11,941 nucleotides of DNA. Origin: Alphaproteobacteria bacterium (GTDB lineage: Bacteria; Pseudomonadota; Alphaproteobacteria; Rhizobiales; Devosiaceae). Within the stretch, counting starts at the first letter, position 1, and each line of letters starts with the position of its first letter. Shown here in pieces: positions 1 through 7,401 of this stretch. The stretch is from contig JAHJOS010000432.1 of the NCBI GenBank assembly GCA_018820005.1, forward strand, positions 1-11,941. Direction: 5' to 3'. Both the position numbers and the translations under genes were made by a program. The notes beneath the pieces are model-generated. The model saw nothing but the letters and a program-made list of their open reading frames with translations, ran no database searches and was not told the DNA's origin.

Positions 1-777
1 CCCGACATCGTGGACGCCCAGGATGCCATTGAGCTGGGCGCCGTTGCCGGCAGGATCACCTTCGACAATGTCGGCTTTCGCTATGAGGCCGGAGGCGCGC
101 ATGTTTTCGACCAACTGTCGCTCGATATCGAGCCGGGGGCGTTCGTTGCCCTGGTCGGGCCATCGGGCGTGGGCAAGAGCACGCTTTGCGCACTGATTCC
201 GCGCTTCTACGATGTCTCATCGGGCGCAATTTGTATCGATGGCGAGGATGTGCGGCAGTTGACGCTGGCATCGCTGCGCCGCAGCATCGGGGTGGTGCAG
301 CAGGACGTGTACCTGTTCAGCGGGACGGTGGCGGAAAACCTGCGCTATGGCCGACCCGACGCCAGCGATGCCGAGATCATCACGGCGGCCAAAATGGCCA
401 ATGCGCATGATTTCATCTGCGCCCTGCCGCATGGCTATGACACCGATGTTGGACAGCGCGGGGTGAAGCTATCGGGCGGGCAAAAGCAGCGATTGACCAT
501 TGCCCGAGCATTTCTCAAAGATCCGGCCATCCTGATTTTTGACGAAGCAACCAGTGCCTTGGACAATGAAAGCGAAGGCGCCGTGCAGCAGGCCCTGCTG
601 ACGCTCGCCAAAGGCAGGACCACGATTGTGATTGCCCATCGGCTCTCGACCGTTCGCCATGCTGACCGCATTCTGGTGCTGACGGCCCAGGGTATAGGCG
701 AAGAGGGCACGCATGATGAGTTGATGGCGGCCAATGGACTTTATGCGGGGCTGCATAGGGTTCAGGCCCGCATCTAG
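1..777 (+). CDS. ABC exporter, C-terminal ATPase domain (5' partial)
   Basis: The reading frame is open from base 1 and encodes the last 258 residues of an ABC transporter. The fragment is a full nucleotide-binding domain: Walker A GPSGVGKST at about fragment residues 53-61, Q-loop near 101 (VVQQD), signature LSGGQ at 157-161, Walker B ILIFDEA at 177-183 followed by the D-loop SALD, and the switch histidine at about 213 (IAHRLS). The closeness of these motifs to MsbA/LmrA-type exporters, and the FSGTVAENLRYG segment after the Q-loop, point to a half-size exporter of about 580-600 residues whose six-helix membrane domain lies upstream of the window. ATP hydrolysis would drive export across the inner membrane; the substrate cannot be told from this part. 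The GTG at base 10 is an internal codon, not the start. The gene converges on the zntB-like gene. Confidence 0.93.
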   Translation, partial: PDIVDAQDAIELGAVAGRITFDNVGFRYEAGGAHVFDQLSLDIEPGAFVALVGPSGVGKSTLCALIPRFYDVSSGAICIDGEDVRQLTLASLRRSIGVVQQDVYLFSGTVAENLRYGRPDASDAEIITAAKMANAHDFICALPHGYDTDVGQRGVKLSGGQKQRLTIARAFLKDPAILIFDEATSALDNESEGAVQQALLTLAKGRTTIVIAHRLSTVRHADRILVLTAQGIGEEGTHDELMAANGLYAGLHRVQARI

Positions 778-781
778 ACCA

Positions 782-821
782 AGCCGGTTCGGGGGGGTAA
801 TCCTCCCGGACCTACCCGGCT
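782..821. terminator. Candidate bidirectional terminator hairpin between convergent genes
   Basis: The gap between the ABC exporter stop and the zntB-like stop holds a nested inverted repeat. The inner stem pairs 788-796 with 802-810, with two G-T wobbles and a 5-base loop. The outer arms AGCCGG (782-787) and CCGGCT (816-821) pair across a 5-base bulge. It almost fills the 44-base gap between two convergent genes, where a shared terminator is expected. There is no T-tract on either side, so it may only stabilise 3' ends or act with Rho. Confidence 0.5.
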
Positions 822-1829
822 CTAGAGCCAGTGGCGTCCACGCATCCACCAGATGATACCGACGGCCAGGGCCACCAGGCCGACACAGACCGTCCAAAAG
901 GCGTGAACTTCGCCCGCGAACGGGATGCCCTCGACATTCATGCCCAGCATGCCGGTAATCAGGGTCAGTGGCATGAAGACCACCGTGACGGCAGCGAGCA
1001 GGAGCATGGTGCGGTTCATCTGCTCGGAGCGTGCGTCGATGAGCTGTTCATGCACCAGCACCGCACGCTCTGAGAGCGATTGCAGTTCATCACCGATACG
1101 CGCCGACCGCGCCGATGCTTCGCGCAGGCGCAGGCGATCGCGGGCGGAAAAGAAGCTCAGATCTTCGATTTCGAGGGTGTTGAGCAAATCGCGCTGCGGC
1201 CAGACGATGCGCCGGAAGTTGATCAGATTGCGGCGCAGGTCAGCCAGGCGCGCATTGGCCTTGGTGTGATCCTGCAGGATCATGCCTTCCTCGATGCTGT
1301 CGAGGCGGTCACCGAGCATTTCGACCAGCGGCTCCAGGCGATCGGCGGCCCGCAGCCCCATGCGCGCCACCAGATCGGCCGGCGAAACCGGGGCATGATG
1401 GGCGGAGATCCAGTTGGTGACGCCAACGAAATCGAGAATGTTCAACTCCGAGGCGATGATCACCCGGCCCTTTTCGATCCAGATGGTCAGCAGTTGCCGG
1501 CCCATGTCATCCGGATCAGCGCCCGGACGGGCCACCCGCATGACCACCATGGCGCGGTCCTCGATCACGGTGCAGCGCGAGCGGGTGCTGGGCACGGTGA
1601 GCAGTTCGGCATTGAAGGCGCCGAGCTCTTCCTTGAGCCAGACCTTGAATTCGGGCGACTTTGAATTGCCGCAGACCAGCTTGAAGCCGCGCGCGGGCAC
1701 GGGCGGCTCATCGGCGGCGGGTTCGTGTCGCACCGCCCCGCCCCGACCGTCGAACACCAGCACCGCGCCAACGCCGACCATGCCGTTTTCGACGGTGCGG
1801 GTTGGCGGGCGGCGCGGTGTATCGTCCAT
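822..1829 (-). CDS. zntB: ZntB/CorA-family divalent metal ion transporter
   Basis: The 335-residue product is a CorA-superfamily inner-membrane channel protein. It has a large N-terminal cytoplasmic domain, a long helical region (about 160-270), and two C-terminal membrane segments (about 274-293 and 308-328). The signature GMN is at about 296-298, inside MLGMNVEGIPF. The NVxGxP continuation is typical of the ZntB branch (zinc transport) rather than of CorA magnesium transporters, which usually have YGMNF, so zinc is the likelier substrate; this is an inference. I chose the ATG at 1829, 8 bases after the valS stop. A TTG at 1841 overlaps the valS stop (TTGA) and would add four residues. Both put the gene in one transcript with valS, probably translationally coupled. 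No strong Shine-Dalgarno sequence is visible; a GAGA lies about 8 bases before the ATG. Confidence 0.88.
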   Translation of the reverse strand: MDDTPRRPPTRTVENGMVGVGAVLVFDGRGGAVRHEPAADEPPVPARGFKLVCGNSKSPEFKVWLKEELGAFNAELLTVPSTRSRCTVIEDRAMVVMRVARPGADPDDMGRQLLTIWIEKGRVIIASELNILDFVGVTNWISAHHAPVSPADLVARMGLRAADRLEPLVEMLGDRLDSIEEGMILQDHTKANARLADLRRNLINFRRIVWPQRDLLNTLEIEDLSFFSARDRLRLREASARSARIGDELQSLSERAVLVHEQLIDARSEQMNRTMLLLAAVTVVFMPLTLITGMLGMNVEGIPFAGEVHAFWTVCVGLVALAVGIIWWMRGRHWL

Positions 1830-1837
1830 GGGTGTTC

Positions 1838-4597
1838 TCAACTGAGACGCTTGAGGGCTTCAGCGATATGATGGCGCCGTTCGATGGCGGCTTCGCGACG
1901 GGCCTTCTGCTCGTCGATCACCTCTTCGGGCGCCTTGGCGACAAACTGCTCGTTGCCGAGCTTTTTGTCGATCTGGGCGACTTCCGCATCGAGCTTGGCG
2001 ACTTCCTTGGAGAGACGGACCTTTTCGGTGGGAATATCGATGAACTCGGCCAAAGGAAGCGCCCAGGTGGCTTCGTTGACCACGAACTGGGCGGATTCGC
2101 CGGGCACTTCGGCCCGCGGCGTGATCTCTTCGAGGCGCGCGAGACGCGTAATCAGCGATGTGCCGGCCACCAGACGGCGGAGTGTGGTTTCATTGGCGCC
2201 AACCACGGCCAGCGACAGCTTGGCGCTCGCCGGGACGTTCATTTCGCTCCGTACTGAACGCACATTGGTGATGACGTCGATCAGCCAGGTGAGGTCGGCA
2301 TCGGCCTCGGCATCTTCGAGACCGGCGAGGTCAGGCCATTCGGTCAGGACCAGCATGTTCTGGCGCGGCTCGCCGAACTTGCCGGTCTCGGCCCAAAGCT
2401 CTTCGGTGACGAAAGGCATGAAGGGGTGCAGAATGGTCAGGATTTGATCGAGGGCCCATGCGGCCGTGGCGCGGGTTTCCGTCTTTGCGGCTTCGTCCTC
2501 ACCCATGAATACGGGCTTGGCGAACTCGACGTACCAGTCGCAGAAAGTGCCCCAGACGAAGTCATAGGCCGCATTGGCGGCTTCGTTGAACTTGTAATCG
2601 ACAATGGCCTGGGTGACGGCGGCGGCGCCACGGGCGGTCGCACCAACGATCCAGCGGTTGAGGGGCAGCTTGTTGGCCTTGGGATCATAGCCCTCGACAC
2701 GACGGCATTCGTTCATTTCAAGGAAGCGCGCGGCATTCCAGATCTTGGTGACGAAGTTGCGATAGCCCTCGACGCGGCTCATTGCGAGCTTGATGTCGCG
2801 GCCCTGAGCGGCCATGGCGGCCAGGGTGAAGCGGGTCGCGTCGGCGCCGTACTGGTCGATCAGCTCGAGCGGGTCGATGACGTTGCCCTTGGTCTTGCTC
2901 ATCTTCTGGCCCTTTTCGTCGCGGACCAGGGCGTGCATATAGACGGTGTGGAAGGGCTCTTCCTTGAGGAATTCGAGCCCCATCATCATCATGCGGGCGA
3001 CCCAGAAGAAGATGATGTCAAAGCCAGTGACCAACACATCTGTGGGGTAATAGCGGCGCAGTTCGGCCGTATCGTCCGGCCAACCCAGCGTCGAGAAAGG
3101 CCAGAGGGCCGAGGAGAACCAGGTGTCGAGCACATCTTCGTCGCGGCGAAGCTCGACCGACTTGCCATAGTGCGCATCGGCGAGCGCCTGTGCCAGATCG
3201 GCGTCGGCGGCAACGAACGCCTCATTGTCCGGGCCATACCAGGCAGGGATCTGATGACCCCACCAGAGCTGGCGCGAAATGCACCAGGGCTTGATGTTCT
3301 CCAGCCAGGCGAAATAGGTATTCTCATATTGCTGCGGCACGAATTTGGTGCGGCCCTCGCGCACTGAAGCCATGGCCGGCTGCGCCAGAACGTCGGCCTT
3401 GACCCACCATTGGTCGGTCAGGAATGGCTCAATGACGACGAGTTTGCTCTTCTCGTCATGGGGCACCATGATCTTCTTGTCTTCGATGGAAGCAAGGCCG
3501 CGGGTGGGATCGGCTTCCGCCAGCGCCGTCAGCTGGGCCACGATGGCCTTGCGGGCAACGAAGCGGTCGAGCCCGCGCAGATCGGCCGGCACAAAGTCTG
3601 CCGAAATTATCGCGCCTTGGGTAGTGAAGACGTTGATCTGTTCGAGATTGTTGCGGACGCCGACTTCGAAGTCATTGAAGTCATGGGCCGGGGTAATCTT
3701 GACCGCGCCGGTACCCAGGGTGGGGTCGGCGTATTCATCGGCCACGATTGGAATGCGGCGGCCGACCAGTGGCAGATCGACGAACTTGCCGACCAGGCTC
3801 GCATAGCGCTCGTCGGTAGGGTGCACGGCAATGCCTGAGTCACCCAGCATGGTTTCAGGGCGCGTGGTGGCGACGATGATGTAGTCGCGGGCTTCCCAAT
3901 CGGTGGGCTTGCCCGCTTCATCATGCGCAATGGGGAATTGGTAGGTTACGCCATCAGCGAGCGGATAGCGCAGGTGCCACATGTGGCCCTTGATCTCGAT
4001 GTTCTCGACCTCAAGGTCGGAGATGGCGGTTTCCAGGCCTGGATGCCAGTTGACGAGGCGCTTGGCGCGATAGATCAGGCCGCGCTGATGCAGCTCGACG
4101 AACACCTTGGTGACGGCGCGCACCATCTGGTCGTCGGCAACGCCGTTTTCGCCCATGGTAAAACGTTCACGCGAAAAATCAGCAGAAGCGCCCAGGCGCT
4201 TGAGCTGGTTCATGATCGTGCCGCCGCTCTCGCCCTTCCATTCCCAGATGCGCTCGACGAATTTCTCGCGCCCCATCTCGCGACGACCAGGCTGTTGGCG
4301 CTCCATCAACTGGCGCTCGACAATCATCTGGGTGGCGATGCCGGCATGGTCCATGCCGGGCTGCCACAGCACATCCTTTTTCAACATGCGGTTGAACCGC
4401 ACCAGGATGTCCTGAATCGTATTATTGAGTGCGTGGCCGATATGGAGCGAACCGGTCACATTGGGCGGCGGGATCACAATGGTGAAGGTCTCGGCGCCGG
4501 GCGCGGCCCCTGCCCCGGCAGCAAAGGCATTGGCCTTGAGCCAGTCGGCATAGACGCGCGCTTCGACGGCGCCGGGCTCATAGGACTTTTCAAGCAT
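1838..4597 (-). CDS. valS: Valyl-tRNA synthetase
   Basis: This 919-residue class I aminoacyl-tRNA synthetase charges tRNA-Val in the cytoplasm. The Rossmann signature HIGH is at residues 52-55 (in PPNVTGSLHIGH). The CP1 editing-domain motif TTRPETMLGD, used to clear mischarged threonine, is at 244-253. KMSK(T) is at 565-568. The alpha-helical anticodon-binding domain occupies about 615-780, and a charged C-terminal coiled coil (about 855-919, KEVAKLDAEVAQIDKKL) is the tRNA-binding arm found in ValRS but not IleRS. The length is normal for bacterial ValRS and the gene is intact. The ATG start leads directly into the conserved YEPGAVEARVYADW region; the Shine-Dalgarno is weak (GAGTGA). A strong hairpin lies 19 bases upstream in the leader. 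The zntB-like gene follows after 8 bases. Confidence 0.98.
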   Translation of the reverse strand: MLEKSYEPGAVEARVYADWLKANAFAAGAGAAPGAETFTIVIPPPNVTGSLHIGHALNNTIQDILVRFNRMLKKDVLWQPGMDHAGIATQMIVERQLMERQQPGRREMGREKFVERIWEWKGESGGTIMNQLKRLGASADFSRERFTMGENGVADDQMVRAVTKVFVELHQRGLIYRAKRLVNWHPGLETAISDLEVENIEIKGHMWHLRYPLADGVTYQFPIAHDEAGKPTDWEARDYIIVATTRPETMLGDSGIAVHPTDERYASLVGKFVDLPLVGRRIPIVADEYADPTLGTGAVKITPAHDFNDFEVGVRNNLEQINVFTTQGAIISADFVPADLRGLDRFVARKAIVAQLTALAEADPTRGLASIEDKKIMVPHDEKSKLVVIEPFLTDQWWVKADVLAQPAMASVREGRTKFVPQQYENTYFAWLENIKPWCISRQLWWGHQIPAWYGPDNEAFVAADADLAQALADAHYGKSVELRRDEDVLDTWFSSALWPFSTLGWPDDTAELRRYYPTDVLVTGFDIIFFWVARMMMMGLEFLKEEPFHTVYMHALVRDEKGQKMSKTKGNVIDPLELIDQYGADATRFTLAAMAAQGRDIKLAMSRVEGYRNFVTKIWNAARFLEMNECRRVEGYDPKANKLPLNRWIVGATARGAAAVTQAIVDYKFNEAANAAYDFVWGTFCDWYVEFAKPVFMGEDEAAKTETRATAAWALDQILTILHPFMPFVTEELWAETGKFGEPRQNMLVLTEWPDLAGLEDAEADADLTWLIDVITNVRSVRSEMNVPASAKLSLAVVGANETTLRRLVAGTSLITRLARLEEITPRAEVPGESAQFVVNEATWALPLAEFIDIPTEKVRLSKEVAKLDAEVAQIDKKLGNEQFVAKAPEEVIDEQKARREAAIERRHHIAEALKRLS

Positions 4598-4616
4598 TGG
4601 TCACTCGCAACAGCAG

Positions 4617-4644
4617 CGACCCGCCAGAAGGGTGTGGCGGGTCG
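4617..4644 (-). promoter_or_regulatory. Strong hairpin in the valS leader
   Basis: A perfect 10-bp inverted repeat (4617-4626 and 4635-4644) encloses an 8-base loop and ends 19 bases before the valS ATG. In the minus-strand RNA it forms a very GC-rich stem. It has no T-tract after it, so it does not look like a standard intrinsic terminator. It could mark the 3' end of the popZ transcript, an RNA-processing site, or a translational control element for valS. Which of these it is cannot be told from sequence alone. Confidence 0.5.
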
Positions 4645-4723
4645 AACAATAGGTTGGGCAGACTTCAAGCAAATGCGGCTGGCGGGGTCAACAGCCACGC
4701 GTGGTTTGGCGGCCTAATAGGCA

Positions 4724-4756
4724 CGGGCAGCAAGCGGAAAGTCCACCTGCCGCCCG
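4724..4756 (-). terminator. Weak candidate hairpin after popZ
   Basis: Arms at 4724-4731 and 4749-4756 pair over 8 bp in the minus-strand RNA, with one G-U pair and a 17-base loop, starting about 33 bases after the popZ stop. No T-run follows. It may close the popZ transcript, but the long loop and missing U-tract make this weak. The rest of the 191-base popZ-valS gap has only a 10-bp palindrome, CCACGCGTGG (4695-4704), and I see no convincing promoter. Confidence 0.25.
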
Positions 4757-4788
4757 GGATCGGTAAAATGCCGACTGACGCGTAGGAC

Positions 4789-5709
4789 CTATTCGCCGCG
4801 CGAGATGCGGGCAATTTCCTTTTCGACCATGCGTTCGACGACGGACGGCAGGTTTTCATCCAGCCATTCCTTGAGCATCGGCCGAAGCATGTCGCGCATG
4901 AGGGACTCAATGGTCGCGCCGGCATTGCCAAGGCCGAGGCCGTTGAGCTTGGTCATGGAACTGCGCACAGCCGCCTGGGTAGCAGGCTCCAACAGCCGAT
5001 CGGCCATGTCGCTGGACAAGGTCTGGTCAGGCATTGGCGCGGCCTGAGCAATGGTCGGCTGTGGACGCGCTGCCGGTGCTGCCATCGCTGGCGCGGGATC
5101 AAAACTCGGCTCATCGACATCTGCGACGGCAGAAGTCATGGGCTCAGGGTCGAATGCGGGCTCTGGGTCAAAGGCCGGCTCCGGATCGAACGCGGGCTCA
5201 GGTTCGGGCTCAGGCATAACGGGCGCGCGCAGCGGGGCTACAGCAGCGGGCTTGGCTGCGACGGGGCGCGGCGGCGGCGGATCAAACGAAGGGAGATCAT
5301 CGTCAAGTGCTTCTGGCGCAAAGGCAATATCGTCCGTGTCCACCAGATTTGGCACGGCCGCCATTGCCATGGACATCGGATCGTCGTCGTCCTCGGCAAC
5401 CTCTGGTTCGCTGCTGGTATTGGCCAGGATAGAATCGAAGCTGAAGCCGCCGATTTCATCATCGTCACTATTGTCGGCAACGATTTGGGAGGGCGAAAGC
5501 GCCAGAGGCTCAATGTCATCGAGCATGTCGCTGAGGTCGCGATCGAGCGATCCGGCAGCGGGCCTTGCCGGCGCCGCTTCCATAGGGGCAGCGGCAGCCT
5601 GCATCGATGGGCGACGCGGCGCGCCGGCTGCGTCATCGTCGGCGATAATCTGCCTGATGGACGACAGGATTTCGTCCATGGAAGGTTCTTTTGATGCCGG
5701 CTTGTTCAT
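4789..5709 (-). CDS. popZ: Polar organizing protein PopZ (DUF2497)
   Basis: The 306-residue product has the three-part PopZ plan. The short N-terminal helix MDEILSSIRQIIADDD (11-26) is the conserved partner-binding segment. A long acidic, proline- and alanine-rich disordered linker follows (about 30-225). The C-terminal DUF2497 helices (about 230-306, ending WLDENLPSVVERMVEKEIARI) mediate oligomerisation. In alphaproteobacteria PopZ forms a polymeric hub at the cell pole that anchors the ParB-bound chromosome origin and recruits cell-cycle regulators; that role is known from Caulobacter and inferred here. The linker is longer than the Caulobacter one (PopZ there is about 177 residues) and carries tandem FDPEPA units. 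The ATG at 5709 is supported by AAGAGG a few bases upstream. The gene lies upstream of valS on the same strand and is separated from tolC by an intrinsic terminator. Confidence 0.93.
   Translation of the reverse strand: MNKPASKEPSMDEILSSIRQIIADDDAAGAPRRPSMQAAAAPMEAAPARPAAGSLDRDLSDMLDDIEPLALSPSQIVADNSDDDEIGGFSFDSILANTSSEPEVAEDDDDPMSMAMAAVPNLVDTDDIAFAPEALDDDLPSFDPPPPRPVAAKPAAVAPLRAPVMPEPEPEPAFDPEPAFDPEPAFDPEPMTSAVADVDEPSFDPAPAMAAPAARPQPTIAQAAPMPDQTLSSDMADRLLEPATQAAVRSSMTKLNGLGLGNAGATIESLMRDMLRPMLKEWLDENLPSVVERMVEKEIARISRGE
5140..5190 (-). repeat. Tandem 18-base repeat in popZ encoding FDPEPA
   Basis: PopZ residues 174-190 are two FDPEPA units followed by FDPEP, an 18-base period at DNA level. 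The preceding MPEPEPEPA and a later FDPAPA (203-208) look like degenerate units. The copies differ mostly at synonymous positions, so the array is not brand new and the peptide period appears to be kept. It lies wholly within the disordered linker. Confidence 0.85.
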
Positions 5710-5854
5710 AGATGCCTCTTACTCGTGCGCTCGAACCGGGTCTTGCAGCGCTCCGCCAGTGCAGCCAATGCCTGATTCGTAAACAACACCTTAGACTGCG
5801 CGCGACAAATTAGGAATCATGGAGGTCCATACACACAAGGTCTTCCACTAAAAC

Positions 5855-5881
5855 TTGTGGCCGGGCAAAGCCCGGCCACAA
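5855..5881 (-). terminator. Rho-independent terminator of tolC
   Basis: A perfect 12-bp inverted repeat (5855-5866 and 5870-5881) with a 3-base loop begins 24 bases after the tolC stop. In the minus-strand RNA the stem is followed by G-UUUU. This is a classic intrinsic terminator. It separates the tolC transcript from popZ, so popZ should have its own promoter in 5710-5850. I could not pick one with confidence; the best -10-like sequence is CCTAAT near 5810. Confidence 0.85.
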
Positions 5882-5905
5882 AGTATGGACCGATCCAAGG
5901 CGTAC

Positions 5906-7270
5906 CTATTCGGAGACGCTGCGCAATTCGCCCCAAACATCATCAACGGCATTGGTATAGCGGACGGCGGATTTGACCTCGACGTTCAGGCCGAGGTCGG
6001 CAGCTGTCAGATGGCCCATAGCAGCCAGCAGCGAGAACGTTGCCAGCACTTTGTTGGAAGAGGCGTTGATCAGCCCTTCACGTGCGGTGGTCAGCTCGGC
6101 TTGGGAGTTGAGCACATCCAGGGTTGTGCGGGTGCCCAGATCACGCTCCTGAATAACGCCATCAAGCACCGTGCGACCGGCCGAAACGGCGGCGTTGGCG
6201 GCGGAAATCTGCGCATCGGCGCTCTGGATACCGGCCCACGCAGAAATCACGGCTTCGCGGACCTTGTCATAGGACGACAGGGCATCCACCTCGGACTTGA
6301 TCTGTTCGATATTGGCCTTGCGCACGCTGGCGCCAAGCGCGCCGCCGGCATAGAGCGGCACGGTGATCTGGAAACCAAGTGAACCACTGATGCCATCGGT
6401 TGGCGAGCCGTTCTGCCCGGTGATCTTAGTACCGACAGAGCCGTTCAAAGTGGCCTTGGGACCGAAGCCGGCGTCGGCAGCATCGCTGCTGGCCTGTGCC
6501 GCGCGGATGGCAGCCTTGGCCATCAGAATGGCGGGGTGGCCCGTTTCCGCCTGCGAAATCGCCGCAGGCAGACCCTTAGGGATCAGCGTATTGAAATTGT
6601 GCGAAGGGCTGAGATTACGCGGGCTCTGCCCAACGTAACGCTCGAAAGTCGCCTTGCTGATCTCGAGGCTGCTGAGAGATGCGCGATAGGTTGCATCGCC
6701 CTGGGCCAGTCGGGCCTGTGCCTGCGCCACATCAATGCGCGTGCCTTCGCCAACATCAAGCCGGTCACGCGCGGACTGCAACTGCGCCTGGAAGAACGAA
6801 AGGTTTTCCTGACGCAGCGCGACCAACTGGCTGTTGCTGAGCACGGACATATAGGCCTGCACAACGGCAAGCAGAACGTTCTGCTCCGAGTTGCGGATCT
6901 GGTACTCGGCGACATCGGCGCCGGCACGGGCCGCCTCAACCTGCGCATTGGTCTTATTGCCGTCAAAAATGGTCTGACTATAGGACAGGCCGGTTGTCAG
7001 GCCGGTACTATAGCTGGATTTGTCGCCGACAACGCTCCAGTTGTAAGTGCCGCTGACCGAAGCGCCCAGCGTGGGACGAGTTCCGGCCTGAGCCAGAGCA
7101 ATGTTTTCGGCCGAAGCCTTGGCAGCGAGCAGAGCTGACTGCAAATCGGGTGCGTGGTCATAAGCAATGGTCAGAGCCTGGGCGATTGATTGCCCGTGCG
7201 CTCCGCCCACTGCGACCGCACTTGCGATCAGGGCAAACGCGCTGGCTGCCAACTTTTTGCGAAAACTCAT
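5906..7270 (-). CDS. tolC: TolC-family outer membrane channel protein
   Basis: The 454-residue product has a cleavable signal peptide (n-region MSFRKK, hydrophobic stretch 8-21, likely cut after AHG at about 24-26). Two homologous halves follow, as in TolC. Each opens with the family pattern of helix plus small-residue plus P (AYDHAPDLQSALLAAKA near 37-53; QAETGHPAILMAKAAIRAA in the second half). Long alpha-helical stretches build the periplasmic tunnel and a trimeric beta-barrel sits in the outer membrane. Such proteins work with type I secretion or tripartite efflux pumps; no partner pump is next to it here. The ATG at 7270 is preceded by GGAGG at ideal spacing, so a TTG four codons upstream is not the start. 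It has its own promoter-like sequence and an intrinsic terminator, so it is probably transcribed alone. Confidence 0.95.
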   Translation of the reverse strand: MSFRKKLAASAFALIASAVAVGGAHGQSIAQALTIAYDHAPDLQSALLAAKASAENIALAQAGTRPTLGASVSGTYNWSVVGDKSSYSTGLTTGLSYSQTIFDGNKTNAQVEAARAGADVAEYQIRNSEQNVLLAVVQAYMSVLSNSQLVALRQENLSFFQAQLQSARDRLDVGEGTRIDVAQAQARLAQGDATYRASLSSLEISKATFERYVGQSPRNLSPSHNFNTLIPKGLPAAISQAETGHPAILMAKAAIRAAQASSDAADAGFGPKATLNGSVGTKITGQNGSPTDGISGSLGFQITVPLYAGGALGASVRKANIEQIKSEVDALSSYDKVREAVISAWAGIQSADAQISAANAAVSAGRTVLDGVIQERDLGTRTTLDVLNSQAELTTAREGLINASSNKVLATFSLLAAMGHLTAADLGLNVEVKSAVRYTNAVDDVWGELRSVSE

Positions 7271-7293
7271 CGCCGCCTCCAAAGTACTAGAAC

Positions 7294-7321
7294 GTTATAG
7301 CCGGGCCTACGAGGTTCACAA
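7294..7321 (-). promoter_or_regulatory. Candidate housekeeping promoter of tolC
   Basis: On the minus strand TTGTGA (7321-7316; 4 of 6 to the -35 consensus) and TATAAC (7299-7294; 5 of 6 to the -10 consensus) are 16 bases apart. Transcription would start near 7287, giving a leader of roughly 17-20 bases that contains the GGAGG of tolC. Position and match are good, but no start site is known. Confidence 0.55.
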
Positions 7322-7346
7322 CCTGCCGCGGCAAACCTACGAAACT

Positions 7347-7361
7347 TTAATGTTTAGTTAA
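7347..7361. promoter_or_regulatory. CtrA-like binding site TTAA-N7-TTAA
   Basis: The sequence TTAATGTTTAGTTAA matches the core CtrA box, TTAA-N7-TTAA, exactly. It lies about 26 bases upstream of the candidate tolC -35, that is about -60 to -75 from the predicted start, in the only AT-rich patch of the pcm-tolC gap. CtrA is the response regulator controlling cell-cycle and envelope genes in alphaproteobacteria. Binding is inferred from the motif alone. Confidence 0.45.
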
Positions 7362-7366
7362 TGAAC

Positions 7367-7394
7367 AACCGTTGCAGACCGGCAACGCATCGGT
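7367..7394 (-). terminator. Possible terminator hairpin of the Pcm-like gene
   Basis: Starting 8 bases after the Pcm-like stop, 7367-7375 can pair with 7382-7394: GTTGC with GCAAC, extended by AACC with GGTT across a 5-base bulge. In the minus-strand RNA it is followed by an AU-rich stretch but not a clean U-run. It is a modest candidate for ending the upstream transcript before the tolC promoter. Confidence 0.35.
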
Positions 7395-7401
7395 TCCCTG
7401 C

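Noticed and set aside
2426..3367. 313-codon plus-strand reading frame opposite valS
   Set aside because: It lies wholly antisense to the well-conserved valS gene, its translation resembles no protein, and long antisense frames are common in GC-rich coding DNA.
4695..4704. Palindrome CCACGCGTGG in the popZ-valS gap
   Set aside because: A single 10-bp palindrome in GC-rich DNA is not strong evidence for an operator, and no second copy or nearby regulator was seen.
3923..4717. 264-codon plus-strand frame opposite the valS 5' part and leader
   Set aside because: Antisense to valS and its translation has no recognisable domain; treated as a composition artefact.
5051..5782. 243-codon plus-strand frame opposite popZ
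   Set aside because: The product is low-complexity Ser/Gly/Ala, as expected from reading the repetitive PopZ linker on the other strand.
7271..7282. TTG start for tolC four codons upstream
   Set aside because: It would place the GGAGG ribosome site inside the coding region; the ATG at 7270 has that site at ideal spacing.
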